Positions 1 to 6,676 are shown, counted from the first letter of the stretch. The stretch: 10,930 bases of DNA from Methyloglobulus sp. (GCA_013140405.1 JABFSV010000531.1:1-10930); one strand, 5' to 3'. A program made the numbers and translations. Notes: a model not told the origin generated them from the sequence alone.

Positions 1-26
1 ACTCTCGTAGCTAAAACAGGACTTCC

Positions 27-1526
27 ATGCCAAAGAAACCGCCACGTTGTGTGGCTGCTGTAGACCTAGGTTCTAACAGCTTCCACATGATTGTTTGCAG
101 CTTGACCGATGGCAAACTGCAAACAATCGATCGTCTAAAAGAAATGGTCAGGTTGGCTGCCGGTCTCGACAACAAAAATTTTCTCGACCACGACACGCAA
201 AAACGGGCATTGATTTGCCTGGAACGTTTCGGTCAACGCATACGTGATTTTCCACCCGAAAGTGTGCGGGTAGTCGGCACCAGCACTTTACGTAATGCCA
301 AAAATGCCCAGCAATTCCTGGAAAAGGCCGAGAAAGCCTTAAACCATCCCATCCACATCATTTCTGGGATAGAAGAAGCGCGGTTGATTTATCAAGGCGT
401 GGCACACAGTGTTGGCAGTACGTCAGACTTAAGGCTGGTGGTCGATATAGGCGGTGGCAGCACTGAATACATCATCGGCAAAGAAGACACACCAAGCAAT
501 AAAGAAAGCCTTTCTATGGGCTGCGTATCCGTGAGCAACCGTTTTTTTGCCCAAGGGCAATTATCGAAAAACGCGTTCAACAAAGCCATCTTGTTTGCCG
601 ACCAACAACTGGAACCCTTCCAAAAAAAATTCCACCGCAAACATTGGGCTAAAGCTATCGGATCATCTGGCACATTGCGCTCGATTGATAAAGTGCTGCA
701 AGCCAAGGGTTGGAGCAATAATGGCATCACCATGAGCGGCCTTGAACACCTAATTGCCCATATTAAACAGTGCGTCCACGTCAGTGAATTGAATTTACCC
801 GATTTGGATCAAGAACGGTTGCCTGTATTTCCGGGCGGTGTCGCTATCGCATACGCCACTTTCAAAAATCTTGATATTGAACAAATGAGCGTTTCTGACG
901 GCGCTCTCCGTGAAGGGCTGATCCATGATTTGTTGGGGCGTATTTACGACCATGACATCCGCTCCGCCACCGTAAAAACCCTGGCAAGCCGTTACCATAC
1001 CGACAAGCAACATGCAGATCGCATTAAACAAACCCTTAATTATATGCTGGAGCAATTAAACTGCGATTGCTGTTTATTCAATAACCAAGAGGCCGCGCAA
1101 TTTATCGAATGGGCGGGGGAATTGCACGAAATCGGCCACGATATAGCCCACAGCCAGTACCACAAACACAGTGCTTACATCATCGAAAATGGTGACTTAG
1201 CCGGATTTACCACGCAAGATCAAATCCTGCTGGCTACTATCATCCGCAGCCACAAGCGCAAATTCTCGCGTACCCGTTTTAATGAGCTGCCCACACCCTG
1301 GAACAATCTCGCCCCATTCATGACCATTTTCCTGCGTCTGGCTGTTGTACTGCGCCGCAATCGCCAGGAACATGATCTGCCCGAATTTAGGATAGCCATA
1401 ACTAAATCCAGGATTGAACTGCGTTTCCCCGGTAATTGGTTGCTCAATTCACCTTTGACCCATGCCGACTTAATCCAGGAAGCGGATTACCTAAAACCTG
1501 CCGGATTCAAGCTGGAATTTTCCTGA
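27..1526 (+). CDS. ppx: Exopolyphosphatase / guanosine pentaphosphate phosphohydrolase (Ppx/GppA family)
   Basis: Cytoplasmic phosphatase of the Ppx/GppA family, which removes terminal phosphate from polyphosphate and/or pppGpp. Visible in the 499 residues: an N-terminal actin-like ATPase fold with the phosphate loop DLGSNSFH (13-20), GTSTLRNA (84-91), the acidic catalytic segment SGIEEARLIY (113-122), the second phosphate-binding loop DIGGGSTEYI (140-149) and IGSSGTLRSI (211-220). A C-terminal HD-like helical region (about 320-499) carries HEIGHDI and the following histidines. The length is normal for long-form Ppx. The ATG is preceded by AGGA at 18-21, five bases away. Sequence alone cannot separate Ppx from GppA activity, so the symbol is the usual family assignment. 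A gene of unknown function follows after 6 bases and is probably co-transcribed. The upstream neighbour lies outside the window, so I cannot tell whether ppk is adjacent. Confidence 0.93.
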   Translation: MPKKPPRCVAAVDLGSNSFHMIVCSLTDGKLQTIDRLKEMVRLAAGLDNKNFLDHDTQKRALICLERFGQRIRDFPPESVRVVGTSTLRNAKNAQQFLEKAEKALNHPIHIISGIEEARLIYQGVAHSVGSTSDLRLVVDIGGGSTEYIIGKEDTPSNKESLSMGCVSVSNRFFAQGQLSKNAFNKAILFADQQLEPFQKKFHRKHWAKAIGSSGTLRSIDKVLQAKGWSNNGITMSGLEHLIAHIKQCVHVSELNLPDLDQERLPVFPGGVAIAYATFKNLDIEQMSVSDGALREGLIHDLLGRIYDHDIRSATVKTLASRYHTDKQHADRIKQTLNYMLEQLNCDCCLFNNQEAAQFIEWAGELHEIGHDIAHSQYHKHSAYIIENGDLAGFTTQDQILLATIIRSHKRKFSRTRFNELPTPWNNLAPFMTIFLRLAVVLRRNRQEHDLPEFRIAITKSRIELRFPGNWLLNSPLTHADLIQEADYLKPAGFKLEFS

Positions 1527-1532
1527 CGGCAG

Positions 1533-2774
1533 ATGAATACCTTAGTGCGCGTCACCCTAAGTTGTTTTGCGACAATCATTATTTTGATTGCAATGCTGAT
1601 TTTTTCCGGCATTAGTGACCAACCAGAACTAAAACTCGACTGGGCGATGACCCAAGCAGACATTAACCGAGCCAAAAAAATTCTGCGCGAAGGCTCCAAA
1701 ACCAGACCGGATGAAATAGGTACGATAGAACTGACACTCGCAGACCTCAATCTGGCTGGCAATTATCTATTAAACCGGTTCAGTAAAGGCAAGGTATTAG
1801 TCGCCTTAAAAGACCACAAAATCAGGTTTGCCGTCACCGCCACCTTACCCGAAAATGTGTTGGGCAAATACGTGAATATCAGCTTCAGATTAGGCAACGC
1901 AGACGGCAACACCTTGCCAACACTGACCAAATTTAAGGCTGGAAAACTGTTGTTGCCCTCTAAAGTTGCAGCATTTGTGATCGAAGCCGTTATACGAAAC
2001 ACATCTTTGAATGAGTATTTCTTGCTGGCGAAAGACCCAATCAAAGCAGTCGCTATCGGCAATGAAAAAATCACTATCACTTACCATCCCAGCCAGGCAA
2101 CGCTGGACACCGCCCGTGACCTGCTCACCCATAATAACGCGAGCAACATTGATTCAAATGCTTATCAAAGCAAATTAATAGAAATTGTCGGTCAACACGA
2201 TGCCGCGTGGCGATTGTCGCTGGCTGAACTGTTGAAACCCTTGTTTGCCCTTGCCTATCAACGCTCTACCTTAACCACTGCGATTGATGAGAACCGTATC
2301 GTCATCAATACAATTAATGATTACGTGAACAACTCAAAAACCGCCGCAAACTTCCAACCCTATTACCCTGCATTCTTATATAAACGAATCGACTTAGCGC
2401 AACATTTCATTGGTGCAGCGGCTATTACGGCCTCGGTCAATAGCCAGATTGCCCAGGTTCTGGGCGAAGAAAAAGAACTACAAGATGCCCAAGGTGGCAG
2501 TGGATTCAGTTTTGTTGATTTAACTGCCGATAAGGCTGGAACCCGCTTTGGCGAACTGGCAACGGTATCCCCAAGCTCCGCACGGAAGTTACAACAAGCG
2601 ATGGCGGCTATAAAAGATTACACTGATTTCATGCCTGACCCTACAAACCTGCCAGAACACATGGACGAGGCGACATTCAAAAAACGTTACGGCACGATTA
2701 ATAGCGCTTCATACCAGAAAGTCTCCAAACAGATAGATGCGCTGATTGCAGCAGCACCTATCTATAGGAAGTAA
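1533..2774 (+). CDS. Membrane-anchored protein of unknown function
   Basis: 413 residues with one hydrophobic segment near the N-terminus (about 8-26, rich in Ile, Leu, Met and Ala) that would act as an uncleaved anchor or signal. The bulk of the protein is then predicted to be periplasmic. I do not recognise the N-terminal two thirds, a mixed region of short strands and helices (about 60-270). The C-terminal third holds a striking conserved-looking block: DLAQHFIGAAAITA (287-300), GEEKELQDA (311-319), then GGSGFSFVDLTADKAGTRFG (321-340). The pattern His/Gly-Ala, Lys-Glu...Asp, Gly-x-Gly-Phe-Ser...Asp-Leu...Asp...Gly recalls the small YfiM/DUF2279 lipoproteins; this likeness is from memory and unverified. 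It starts 6 bases after ppx with only a weak ribosome site, which suggests co-transcription and perhaps coupled translation. The gene is intact. Confidence 0.85.
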   Translation: MNTLVRVTLSCFATIIILIAMLIFSGISDQPELKLDWAMTQADINRAKKILREGSKTRPDEIGTIELTLADLNLAGNYLLNRFSKGKVLVALKDHKIRFAVTATLPENVLGKYVNISFRLGNADGNTLPTLTKFKAGKLLLPSKVAAFVIEAVIRNTSLNEYFLLAKDPIKAVAIGNEKITITYHPSQATLDTARDLLTHNNASNIDSNAYQSKLIEIVGQHDAAWRLSLAELLKPLFALAYQRSTLTTAIDENRIVINTINDYVNNSKTAANFQPYYPAFLYKRIDLAQHFIGAAAITASVNSQIAQVLGEEKELQDAQGGSGFSFVDLTADKAGTRFGELATVSPSSARKLQQAMAAIKDYTDFMPDPTNLPEHMDEATFKKRYGTINSASYQKVSKQIDALIAAAPIYRK

Positions 2775-2840
2775 TTGTGAAAAATAGATTTACATCGAGG
2801 TAGCACAAATCTCTAAAAATGCTGGTCTATGTCCCTCACA

Positions 2841-2865
2841 TCGCCACGTCACGATGACGTGGCGA
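2841..2865. terminator. Perfect 11-bp hairpin between convergent genes
   Basis: TCGCCACGTCA (2841-2851) pairs perfectly with TGACGTGGCGA (2855-2865) around a 3-base loop. It lies between the stop codons of two convergent genes (2774 and 2907), where a two-way terminator is expected. There is no T-run on either side, so it is not a textbook intrinsic terminator. It could instead be a 3'-end stabilising structure, a REP-like element, or a site needing Rho. The rest of the 132-base gap shows nothing else. Confidence 0.5.
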
Positions 2866-2906
2866 ATACGGGTTATTGCATCAGCCTTAGAAGCGCAACC
2901 TGCCCT

Positions 2907-3911
2907 TTAGTTAAATGTAGTGCCCGGCGTTGCTGGTAATCTTGGCATTTTTTGCTCAGGGAATTCACCGGTCAACGCATTCAGGAACGCGACAATATCG
3001 GCAATTTCTTCTTCCGACAGATCCTTATCCAATTGCAGCTTGCCCATCACTTTGACCGCTTCATCCAGCGATTTTACAGCCCCATTATGGAAATAAGGCG
3101 CAGTAAGCGCAATGTTACGTAAGGTTGGCACTTTAAACAGATGTTCGTCCTCTGGTTTCTTGGTGACTTCTGCCAAACCTAAATCTTTATTAAAGTGATA
3201 TTTCGCCGAATACATGCCATTGGTGTGCAGCGGAAATTTCTGGAACATGCCTGGGCCATTAAATGCGGGGCCACTGTGACAACCCGTGCAACCCAGTTCC
3301 GCAACCTTGTTCATGCCGCGGACCTGTTGCTCGGTCATTGCTGATTTTTCGCCTTTCGTATATCGGTCATACGGGCTGTTAGGGGTAATCAAAGTCCGTT
3401 CATAAGCAGCTATTGCTTTGGTTGCCGTATCCTTAGAAATAGCATTACCGCCAAAGGCATCAGCAAATGCTTTTTTATAGCCTTCAATGGTATTCAACCG
3501 AGCAACCACCTCATCCCAGTTCTTCATGCCCATTTCGATAGGGTTAGTTACGGGGCCTGCGGCTTGGGCTTCAAGGCTTTCTGCCCTGCCATCCCAAAAT
3601 TGCACTGCATTAAACGCTGAATTCCATACAGTTGGGGCGCTACGTCCACCAGTTTGACCATTAACACCCATTGAGTTAGGTCGATTATCTTCACCGCCCA
3701 GCATGGTATTATGGCAAGACGAACACGAAACCGTACCCGTAGATGACAACCGCGGGTCGTGATACAACATTTTGCCCAGCTCAACCTTTGCTGGGGTCGT
3801 GGGATTATCAGCAGGTGCAGGTGCTTCGGTAGGCAAAACATCCCAGGCGGTAGCCACTGAAACCGAACTTGCCAAAGCGATTGCCGTTAGCAATGAATTA
3901 AATTTAGTCAT
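2907..3911 (-). CDS. Diheme cytochrome c peroxidase
   Basis: Periplasmic enzyme that reduces hydrogen peroxide to water with electrons from small c-type cytochromes or cupredoxins (CcpA/MauG superfamily). The 334 residues begin with a Sec signal peptide (about 1-22, MTKF followed by a Leu/Ala/Val-rich core, likely cut near ATA-W). Two heme c attachment sites are present, CSSCH (63-67) and CTGCH (208-212). Family signatures are clear: ELGKMLYHDPRLS (44-56), LGGEDN (71-76), GGRSAPTVWN (88-97), QFWDGRAESLE (104-114), FKVPTLRNIALTAPYFHNG (259-277). The length is typical for a bacterial CCP without extra domains. An alternative ATG four codons upstream (3921-3923) overlaps the Shine-Dalgarno sequence, so the start at 3911 is preferred. 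It is transcribed alone; the gene downstream is convergent. No obvious FNR or OxyR site was found upstream. Confidence 0.95.
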   Translation of the reverse strand: MTKFNSLLTAIALASSVSVATAWDVLPTEAPAPADNPTTPAKVELGKMLYHDPRLSSTGTVSCSSCHNTMLGGEDNRPNSMGVNGQTGGRSAPTVWNSAFNAVQFWDGRAESLEAQAAGPVTNPIEMGMKNWDEVVARLNTIEGYKKAFADAFGGNAISKDTATKAIAAYERTLITPNSPYDRYTKGEKSAMTEQQVRGMNKVAELGCTGCHSGPAFNGPGMFQKFPLHTNGMYSAKYHFNKDLGLAEVTKKPEDEHLFKVPTLRNIALTAPYFHNGAVKSLDEAVKVMGKLQLDKDLSEEEIADIVAFLNALTGEFPEQKMPRLPATPGTTFN

Positions 3912-3916
3912 ACATT

Positions 3917-3921
3917 CCTCC
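3917..3921 (-). promoter_or_regulatory. Ribosome binding site deciding the peroxidase start
   Basis: On the minus strand GGAGG (3921-3917) stands five bases before the ATG at 3911-3909. The alternative upstream ATG (3923-3921) runs into this site, so it cannot be served by it. Confidence 0.8.
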
Positions 3922-3976
3922 AAATATTATTTTTATTAATAGCTCGATTGCTTACACCAAAAAGCACAAGCAGTCT

Positions 3977-3989
3977 AATAACCGTTATT
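3977..3989. promoter_or_regulatory. Short palindrome, possible operator
   Basis: AATAAC-C-GTTATT is a perfect 6-1-6 palindrome about 66 bases upstream of the peroxidase ATG. Its right arm overlaps the TTGACC that could serve as a plus-strand -35 element (3988-3993). The position suits an operator for the peroxidase gene or a divergent transcript. Short AT-rich palindromes also arise by chance in DNA like this, so confidence is low. Confidence 0.25.
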
Positions 3990-4193
3990 GACCAGCCGAA
4001 TTGTAAAATATAAAACAGGCTAGGTACAATCAAATTACTGCTTAATGCTTTGCCCCACCACATGGGCATCATAGTATCTCTATTGTTGAACAAATTATCT
4101 TGCCCCAAGAATACCTTAAAGCGGAAGAAACAACTGATTTTAAAAACAAACACCAAAGCGTGGTTGATGTAGACAGAACAAACAGCTACCAAT

Positions 4194-4220
4194 AAAAAAG
4201 GGCGGTAAACCGCCCTTTTT
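4194..4220. terminator. Bidirectional Rho-independent terminator
   Basis: GGGCGG (4200-4205), loop TAAA, CCGCCC (4210-4215), flanked by six A on the left (4194-4199) and five T on the right (4216-4220). Read on the minus strand it lies 16 bases past the stop of the isomerase gene and ends the yciB operon with a T-run. Read on the plus strand it also has a T-run, so it can stop transcripts coming from the 3912-4193 spacer. Confidence 0.92.
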
Positions 4221-4235
4221 GTGCTTGAAAAAACT

Positions 4236-5204
4236 TTATTTCTTAGCTGGTTCTGCTTTTGCCGGTTCAGCAGGCTTTGCAGCTTCTTTTGCTGGCTCTG
4301 CTACGGCAGGTGTTGCGGCTGCTGGTGCTGGTGCAGATGCGGCAGGAGCAGGTGCTTTCGGTGCTGCTTCTTTCAGAGGTATCAAGATCTCTACCTTTGC
4401 CTGTTTACGTAAGCCTTCCACCATGTTTTGGATTTTTTGACGTTGCAACATCGGTGTCAGTTGCTCTTTAACAGCTTCCAGTGGAGGTGCGGCTTGTTTT
4501 CTGGAATCTTCACTCAAAATGATATGCCAGCCGAATTGGGTTTGCACAGGTGTTTTGGTGTATTTGCCTTTTTCCAATTTAGCAACGGCTTCGGAGAACG
4601 GCGCTACCATTTGAGATGGATTAAACCAGCCTAAATCTCCACCATTTTGGGATTCTTTAGCATCAAGCGAATGCTTGTTTGCCAGTTTGGAAAATTTTTC
4701 GCCTTTATCTAATAAAGCAATCAGTTTTTTAGCTTCATCTTCGGTCTTAACCAGGATGTGGCTGGCTTTGTATTCAGTGCCGTTCGCGCCACCTACTTTG
4801 CTGTCATATTCTTTTTTGATGTCAGCATCGGTAATTGGGTTGGCTTTCAAATAAGCCTGTAGGCTCGCCTGGGTCAAAATAGCTTTCCGTGCGGCATCCA
4901 GTTGGGCGACGACTTCGGGTGATTGGTCGAGCTTTTTTTGCACGGCATCTTGCACTAATATTTCGCGCTGAACCAATTCATCAACCAGTTTTTCCTTTGG
5001 GAAAGCAGGGGCTTGGCCTTGGCTGCGCTGGGCAAGGTCTTTTTCTAGATCTTCCAGGGTTTTTTTGCTGATGTATTGCCCATTAACACTGGCAATTGCA
5101 TCTTCTTTTTTTACAGCCGGCGGTGTTACGCCAGTAGGCCTATAATCGCATCCTGTAAGAACAATAGCACTAACTAAAAATAATGGTGTAAGCTTTTTAT
5201 ACAT
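4236..5204 (-). CDS. Parvulin-type peptidyl-prolyl isomerase, lipoprotein
   Basis: Periplasmic folding factor of the PpiC/PrsA/SurA group, which catalyses cis-trans isomerisation of X-Pro bonds. In 322 residues: a lipoprotein signal with lipobox LTGC (16-19), so Cys19 would be lipidated; a SurA-like N-terminal helical region (about 35-140, VNGQYISKKTLED at 40-52); and one parvulin domain (about 144-235) with EYKASHILVKTEDEA, GGDLGWFNPSQM and QTQFGWHIILSED. A helical segment follows, then an Ala/Pro/Lys/Glu tail (about 279-322), which may be a flexible linker or surface contact. The residue after the lipid Cys is Asp20; in E. coli this favours retention in the inner membrane. Translation is coupled to bolA: its ATG shares one base with the bolA TAA (TAATG), preceded by AAAGGAAA inside bolA. 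It is the last gene of the operon, followed by a strong terminator. Confidence 0.93.
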   Translation of the reverse strand: MYKKLTPLFLVSAIVLTGCDYRPTGVTPPAVKKEDAIASVNGQYISKKTLEDLEKDLAQRSQGQAPAFPKEKLVDELVQREILVQDAVQKKLDQSPEVVAQLDAARKAILTQASLQAYLKANPITDADIKKEYDSKVGGANGTEYKASHILVKTEDEAKKLIALLDKGEKFSKLANKHSLDAKESQNGGDLGWFNPSQMVAPFSEAVAKLEKGKYTKTPVQTQFGWHIILSEDSRKQAAPPLEAVKEQLTPMLQRQKIQNMVEGLRKQAKVEILIPLKEAAPKAPAPAASAPAPAAATPAVAEPAKEAAKPAEPAKAEPAKK

Positions 5205-5482
5205 TACGAATTTCCTTTGGTTTCTTCTGAGGGTGAAAGGGCATTTATGCCTAAGGCATGAATTTCTTGTTTCATCATATCGCCTAGTGCTTTGTATATG
5301 AGCTGATGGCGTTGTACCAGTGATTTTCCGTCAAATGCATCAGCGACAATCGTGACATGATAGTGACCGCCGCCGCTTCTGGCTCCGGCATGACCAGCAT
5401 GGGCGGCACTGTGGTCGATAATTTCAAGTAATTCTGGACTAAACGCTTCATTCAAAAGGCGTTTAATAGTTTCGGATGTCAT
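5204..5482 (-). CDS. bolA: BolA family protein
   Basis: Small cytoplasmic protein of the BolA/IbaG family. BolA proteins pair with monothiol glutaredoxins to handle Fe-S clusters, and some act in transcription and morphology. The 92 residues show the expected fold: N-terminal helix [11 protein letters not shown] (4-14), the His-rich loop [22 protein letters not shown], then [23 protein letters not shown] with the [11 protein letters not shown] helix-turn signature, and [12 protein letters not shown] carrying the conserved C-terminal His used as a cluster ligand in this family. The extended His/Gly loop is typical of the BolA1 type. The start ATG (5482-5480) overlaps the yciI stop by four bases (ATGA), and the stop overlaps the isomerase start, so it is translationally coupled on both sides. 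Confidence 0.93.
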   Translation of the reverse strand: MTSETIKRLLNEAFSPELLEIIDHSAAHAGHAGARSGGGHYHVTIVADAFDGKSLVQRHQLIYKALGDMMKQEIHALGINALSPSEETKGNS

Positions 5483-5781
5483 TGTGGGAATACCTTTTTA
5501 AATGGTTTGACGGTTACGTTGGAATACACATTTGCTTCAATATAAGGGTCTGCATCAGCCCATTGTTGCGCGTCCTCAAGGCTTTCAAATTCTGCAACGA
5601 TTAAACTGCCTGTAAACCCCGCAGCACCTGGGTTGTCGCTATCTATGGCGGGGTGGGGGCCAGCCAATACTAATCGTCCAGCGTCTTGTAGTTCCTGTAG
5701 TCTTTTGACATGAGCCGGCCTGACAGCCATGCGGCATTCCAGGCTATTAGCGACATCTTCGCCGATGATTGCGTATAACAC
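5479..5781 (-). CDS. yciI: YciI family protein
   Basis: A 100-residue protein matching E. coli YciI almost end to end: [92 protein letters not shown]. The family has a ferredoxin-like dimeric fold related to muconolactone isomerase, with a conserved His in RPAH; its reaction in the cell is not established. The start is GTG (5781-5779), one base after the yciB TAA, with GAGGA as ribosome site within the end of yciB. It is the second gene of the operon, and the yciB-yciI linkage is the usual arrangement in proteobacteria. Confidence 0.95.
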   Translation of the reverse strand: MLYAIIGEDVANSLECRMAVRPAHVKRLQELQDAGRLVLAGPHPAIDSDNPGAAGFTGSLIVAEFESLEDAQQWADADPYIEANVYSNVTVKPFKKVFPQ

Positions 5782-5782
5782 G

Positions 5783-6319
5783 TTAGTCCTCGGCTTCCGG
5801 CAAGTATTTATATAAAAAAACCATCTGTAGCAATATGAACAGGATCATCAAACCTGGCACACCAAAGGTCTTGAAAGTAACCCATTGATCGGTCGTGTAA
5901 TTGAACATCACATATACGTTGATAAAGCCCACGCAGATGAAAAAACAACCCCACATCAGGTTTAAACGTCGCCACACAAATGAAGGAAGCGTCAGACTTT
6001 TGGACATCATCCGTTCCACAAACGGTTTTTTGCCGATAAATTGGCTACCTATAAAAGCAAGGCCAAATAACCATTCGATGATAGATAACTTCCATTTTAT
6101 AAATTGTTCGTCATGCAACAAAATCGTCGCACCGCCCATCACAATGATTAAGCCGAGCGTAATCCATTGCATAGTTTCCACTTTACGGTATCTGAACCAG
6201 GTATAAGCCACTTGAATTATAGTTGCAACAATGACTACGGCAGTCGCTACGTAGATGTCATACAGCTTGAAGGCAATAAAAAATAAAAGAATCGGAAAAA
6301 ATTCAAAAAGCTGTTTCAT
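5783..6319 (-). CDS. yciB: Inner membrane protein YciB (septation protein A, IspZ family)
   Basis: Integral inner membrane protein of the YciB/IspA septation family, linked in enterics and Shigella to cell division, cell-envelope integrity and peptidoglycan machinery. The 178 residues match the family in length and features: [28 protein letters not shown] at the start, then about five membrane segments, KPFVERMM after the third, [17 protein letters not shown], and the C-terminal segment ending near [16 protein letters not shown]. It is the first long gene of the operon. The ATG at 6319-6317 is set by homology to the MKQLF/MKxLxDFFP start, yet it has no recognisable Shine-Dalgarno sequence: the bases before it are a pyrimidine-rich CCGTCCCCATCCGTC. 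A strong Shine-Dalgarno sequence exists instead 93 bases upstream at a mini-frame in the same phase. The yciB start may therefore depend on that leader. Confidence 0.93.
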   Translation of the reverse strand: MKQLFEFFPILLFFIAFKLYDIYVATAVVIVATIIQVAYTWFRYRKVETMQWITLGLIIVMGGATILLHDEQFIKWKLSIIEWLFGLAFIGSQFIGKKPFVERMMSKSLTLPSFVWRRLNLMWGCFFICVGFINVYVMFNYTTDQWVTFKTFGVPGLMILFILLQMVFLYKYLPEAED

Positions 6320-6352
6320 GACGGATGGGGACGGCGTAATGTGTGTAATACG

Positions 6353-6412
6353 TTAATCAATTGGGTTTTGATCTGGTTTAAAGCTAGGCGGATAGTGGCA
6401 CTTGCAATCCAT
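6353..6412 (-). CDS. Candidate 19-residue leader peptide upstream of yciB
   Basis: The minus strand reads MDCKCHYPPSFKPDQNPID then TAA. AAGGAGGA (6428-6421) lies before the ATG, with nine bases between GGAGG and the ATG; this is the best Shine-Dalgarno match in the operon. The frame is closed upstream by TAG (6436-6434). It is in phase with yciB: after TAA come 11 sense codons with no further stop, then the yciB ATG. Cys3, Cys5 and His6 could bind a metal, and Tyr-Pro-Pro plus later prolines could slow the ribosome. I do not recognise the peptide. It might be a regulatory leader, a translated small protein or chance; the ribosome site and the lack of one at yciB are the reasons to list it. 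Confidence 0.4.
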   Translation of the reverse strand: MDCKCHYPPSFKPDQNPID

Positions 6413-6420
6413 TATCAAAA

Positions 6421-6428
6421 TCCTCCTT
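6421..6428 (-). promoter_or_regulatory. Strong Shine-Dalgarno of the leader frame, with upstream -10-like TATAGT
   Basis: Minus-strand AAGGAGGA is a near-complete anti-16S complement. TATAGT (6438-6433) sits just upstream and could be a -10 element, but no good -35 is seen at 15-18 bases, and the transcript would start almost at the ribosome site. The promoter of the operon could therefore lie further upstream. Confidence 0.5.
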
Positions 6429-6593
6429 GAAAACTATATGTGATTACTCGGTTAAATAAGGTTTATTGTGTTGGCGGTAGGAGTGCAATATCACACAGAA
6501 GTTCATTGCCTAAAACATTTTGGATTCTTACGACTTTTTATCGTTGGTGTACCCATAGAATCAGCCAGCTATCTTTAAATGGCTTTAGCTTTT

Positions 6594-6623
6594 TACATTG
6601 TAAATCCATTGCCGCGCAATGTA
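6594..6623. repeat. Inverted repeat just upstream of the promoter
   Basis: TACATTG (6594-6600) and CAATGTA (6617-6623) form 7-base inverted arms. Two smaller palindromes share these bases: TTACA-T-TGTAA (6593-6603) and CATTG-5-CAATG (6607-6621). The block abuts the likely -35 region, so an operator is possible. Confidence 0.3.
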
Positions 6624-6643
6624 CATGTTTTGATTGTGAATTC

Positions 6644-6652
6644 TGCTAAAAT
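6644..6652 (+). promoter_or_regulatory. Extended -10 promoter for the DUF1244 operon
   Basis: TGCTAAAAT matches the extended -10 pattern TGnTAnAAT. The -35 is weak (ATGTTT at 6625-6630, spacing 16), as is common when the extended -10 is present. Transcription would begin near 6659, giving a leader of about 18 bases that includes the ribosome site GGAGA (6666-6670). Confidence 0.5.
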
Positions 6653-6676
6653 GGCGGTTCATTTTGGAGATAGATC

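Larger units (their letters stand above)
3912..4193. other. Non-coding, AT-rich intergenic stretch
   Basis: About 280 bases between the peroxidase start and the terminator of the yciB operon. A 94-codon minus-strand frame exists here (3908-4192), but it overlaps the peroxidase start, has no visible ribosome site and reads as an unfamiliar mix of Phe, Ile, Leu and Asn, so I treat it as chance. The minus-strand promoter of the peroxidase must lie here; AT-rich candidates near 3925-3950 are weak. A 13-base palindrome (3977-3989) and two weak plus-strand promoter-like sequences are noted separately. Confidence 0.6.
6320..6676. promoter_or_regulatory. Divergent intergenic region between yciB operon and DUF1244 operon
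   Basis: This 357-base spacer separates divergent starts. Its left part holds the candidate leader frame described separately. The middle (about 6440-6590) shows nothing I can name; a 69-codon plus-strand frame there (6440-6649) lacks a ribosome site and runs into the promoter of the next gene, so it is probably chance. The right part has an inverted repeat and an extended -10 promoter for the plus-strand genes. Confidence 0.6.

Noticed and set aside
392..733. 113-codon minus-strand frame inside ppx
   Set aside because: Fully embedded opposite a well-conserved ppx frame; no promoter or ribosome site; a shadow frame.
2787..2856. 12-codon plus-strand mini-frame (MLVYVPHIATSR) after the gene of unknown function
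   Set aside because: Weak, distant GAGG, no promoter, and it ends inside the hairpin; nothing supports translation.
3908..4192. 94-codon minus-strand frame upstream of the peroxidase
   Set aside because: It overlaps the peroxidase start, lacks a ribosome site, lies in AT-rich promoter DNA, and its translation resembles no family; chance is more likely.
4259..4380. Repetitive GCTG/GGTGCT-rich stretch as a possible tandem repeat or CRISPR-like array
   Set aside because: The periodicity follows from the codons of an Ala/Pro/Lys-rich protein tail; there are no regular repeat-spacer units.
4219..4440. Plus-strand frame reading Ala/Gly repeats opposite the isomerase tail
   Set aside because: It is the antisense image of the Ala/Pro/Lys-coding repeats of the isomerase C-terminus, not a separate gene.
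6440..6649. 69-codon plus-strand frame in the divergent spacer
   Set aside because: No ribosome site, ends inside the promoter of the DUF1244 gene, and has a Ser/Cys/Phe-rich composition typical of non-coding sequence.
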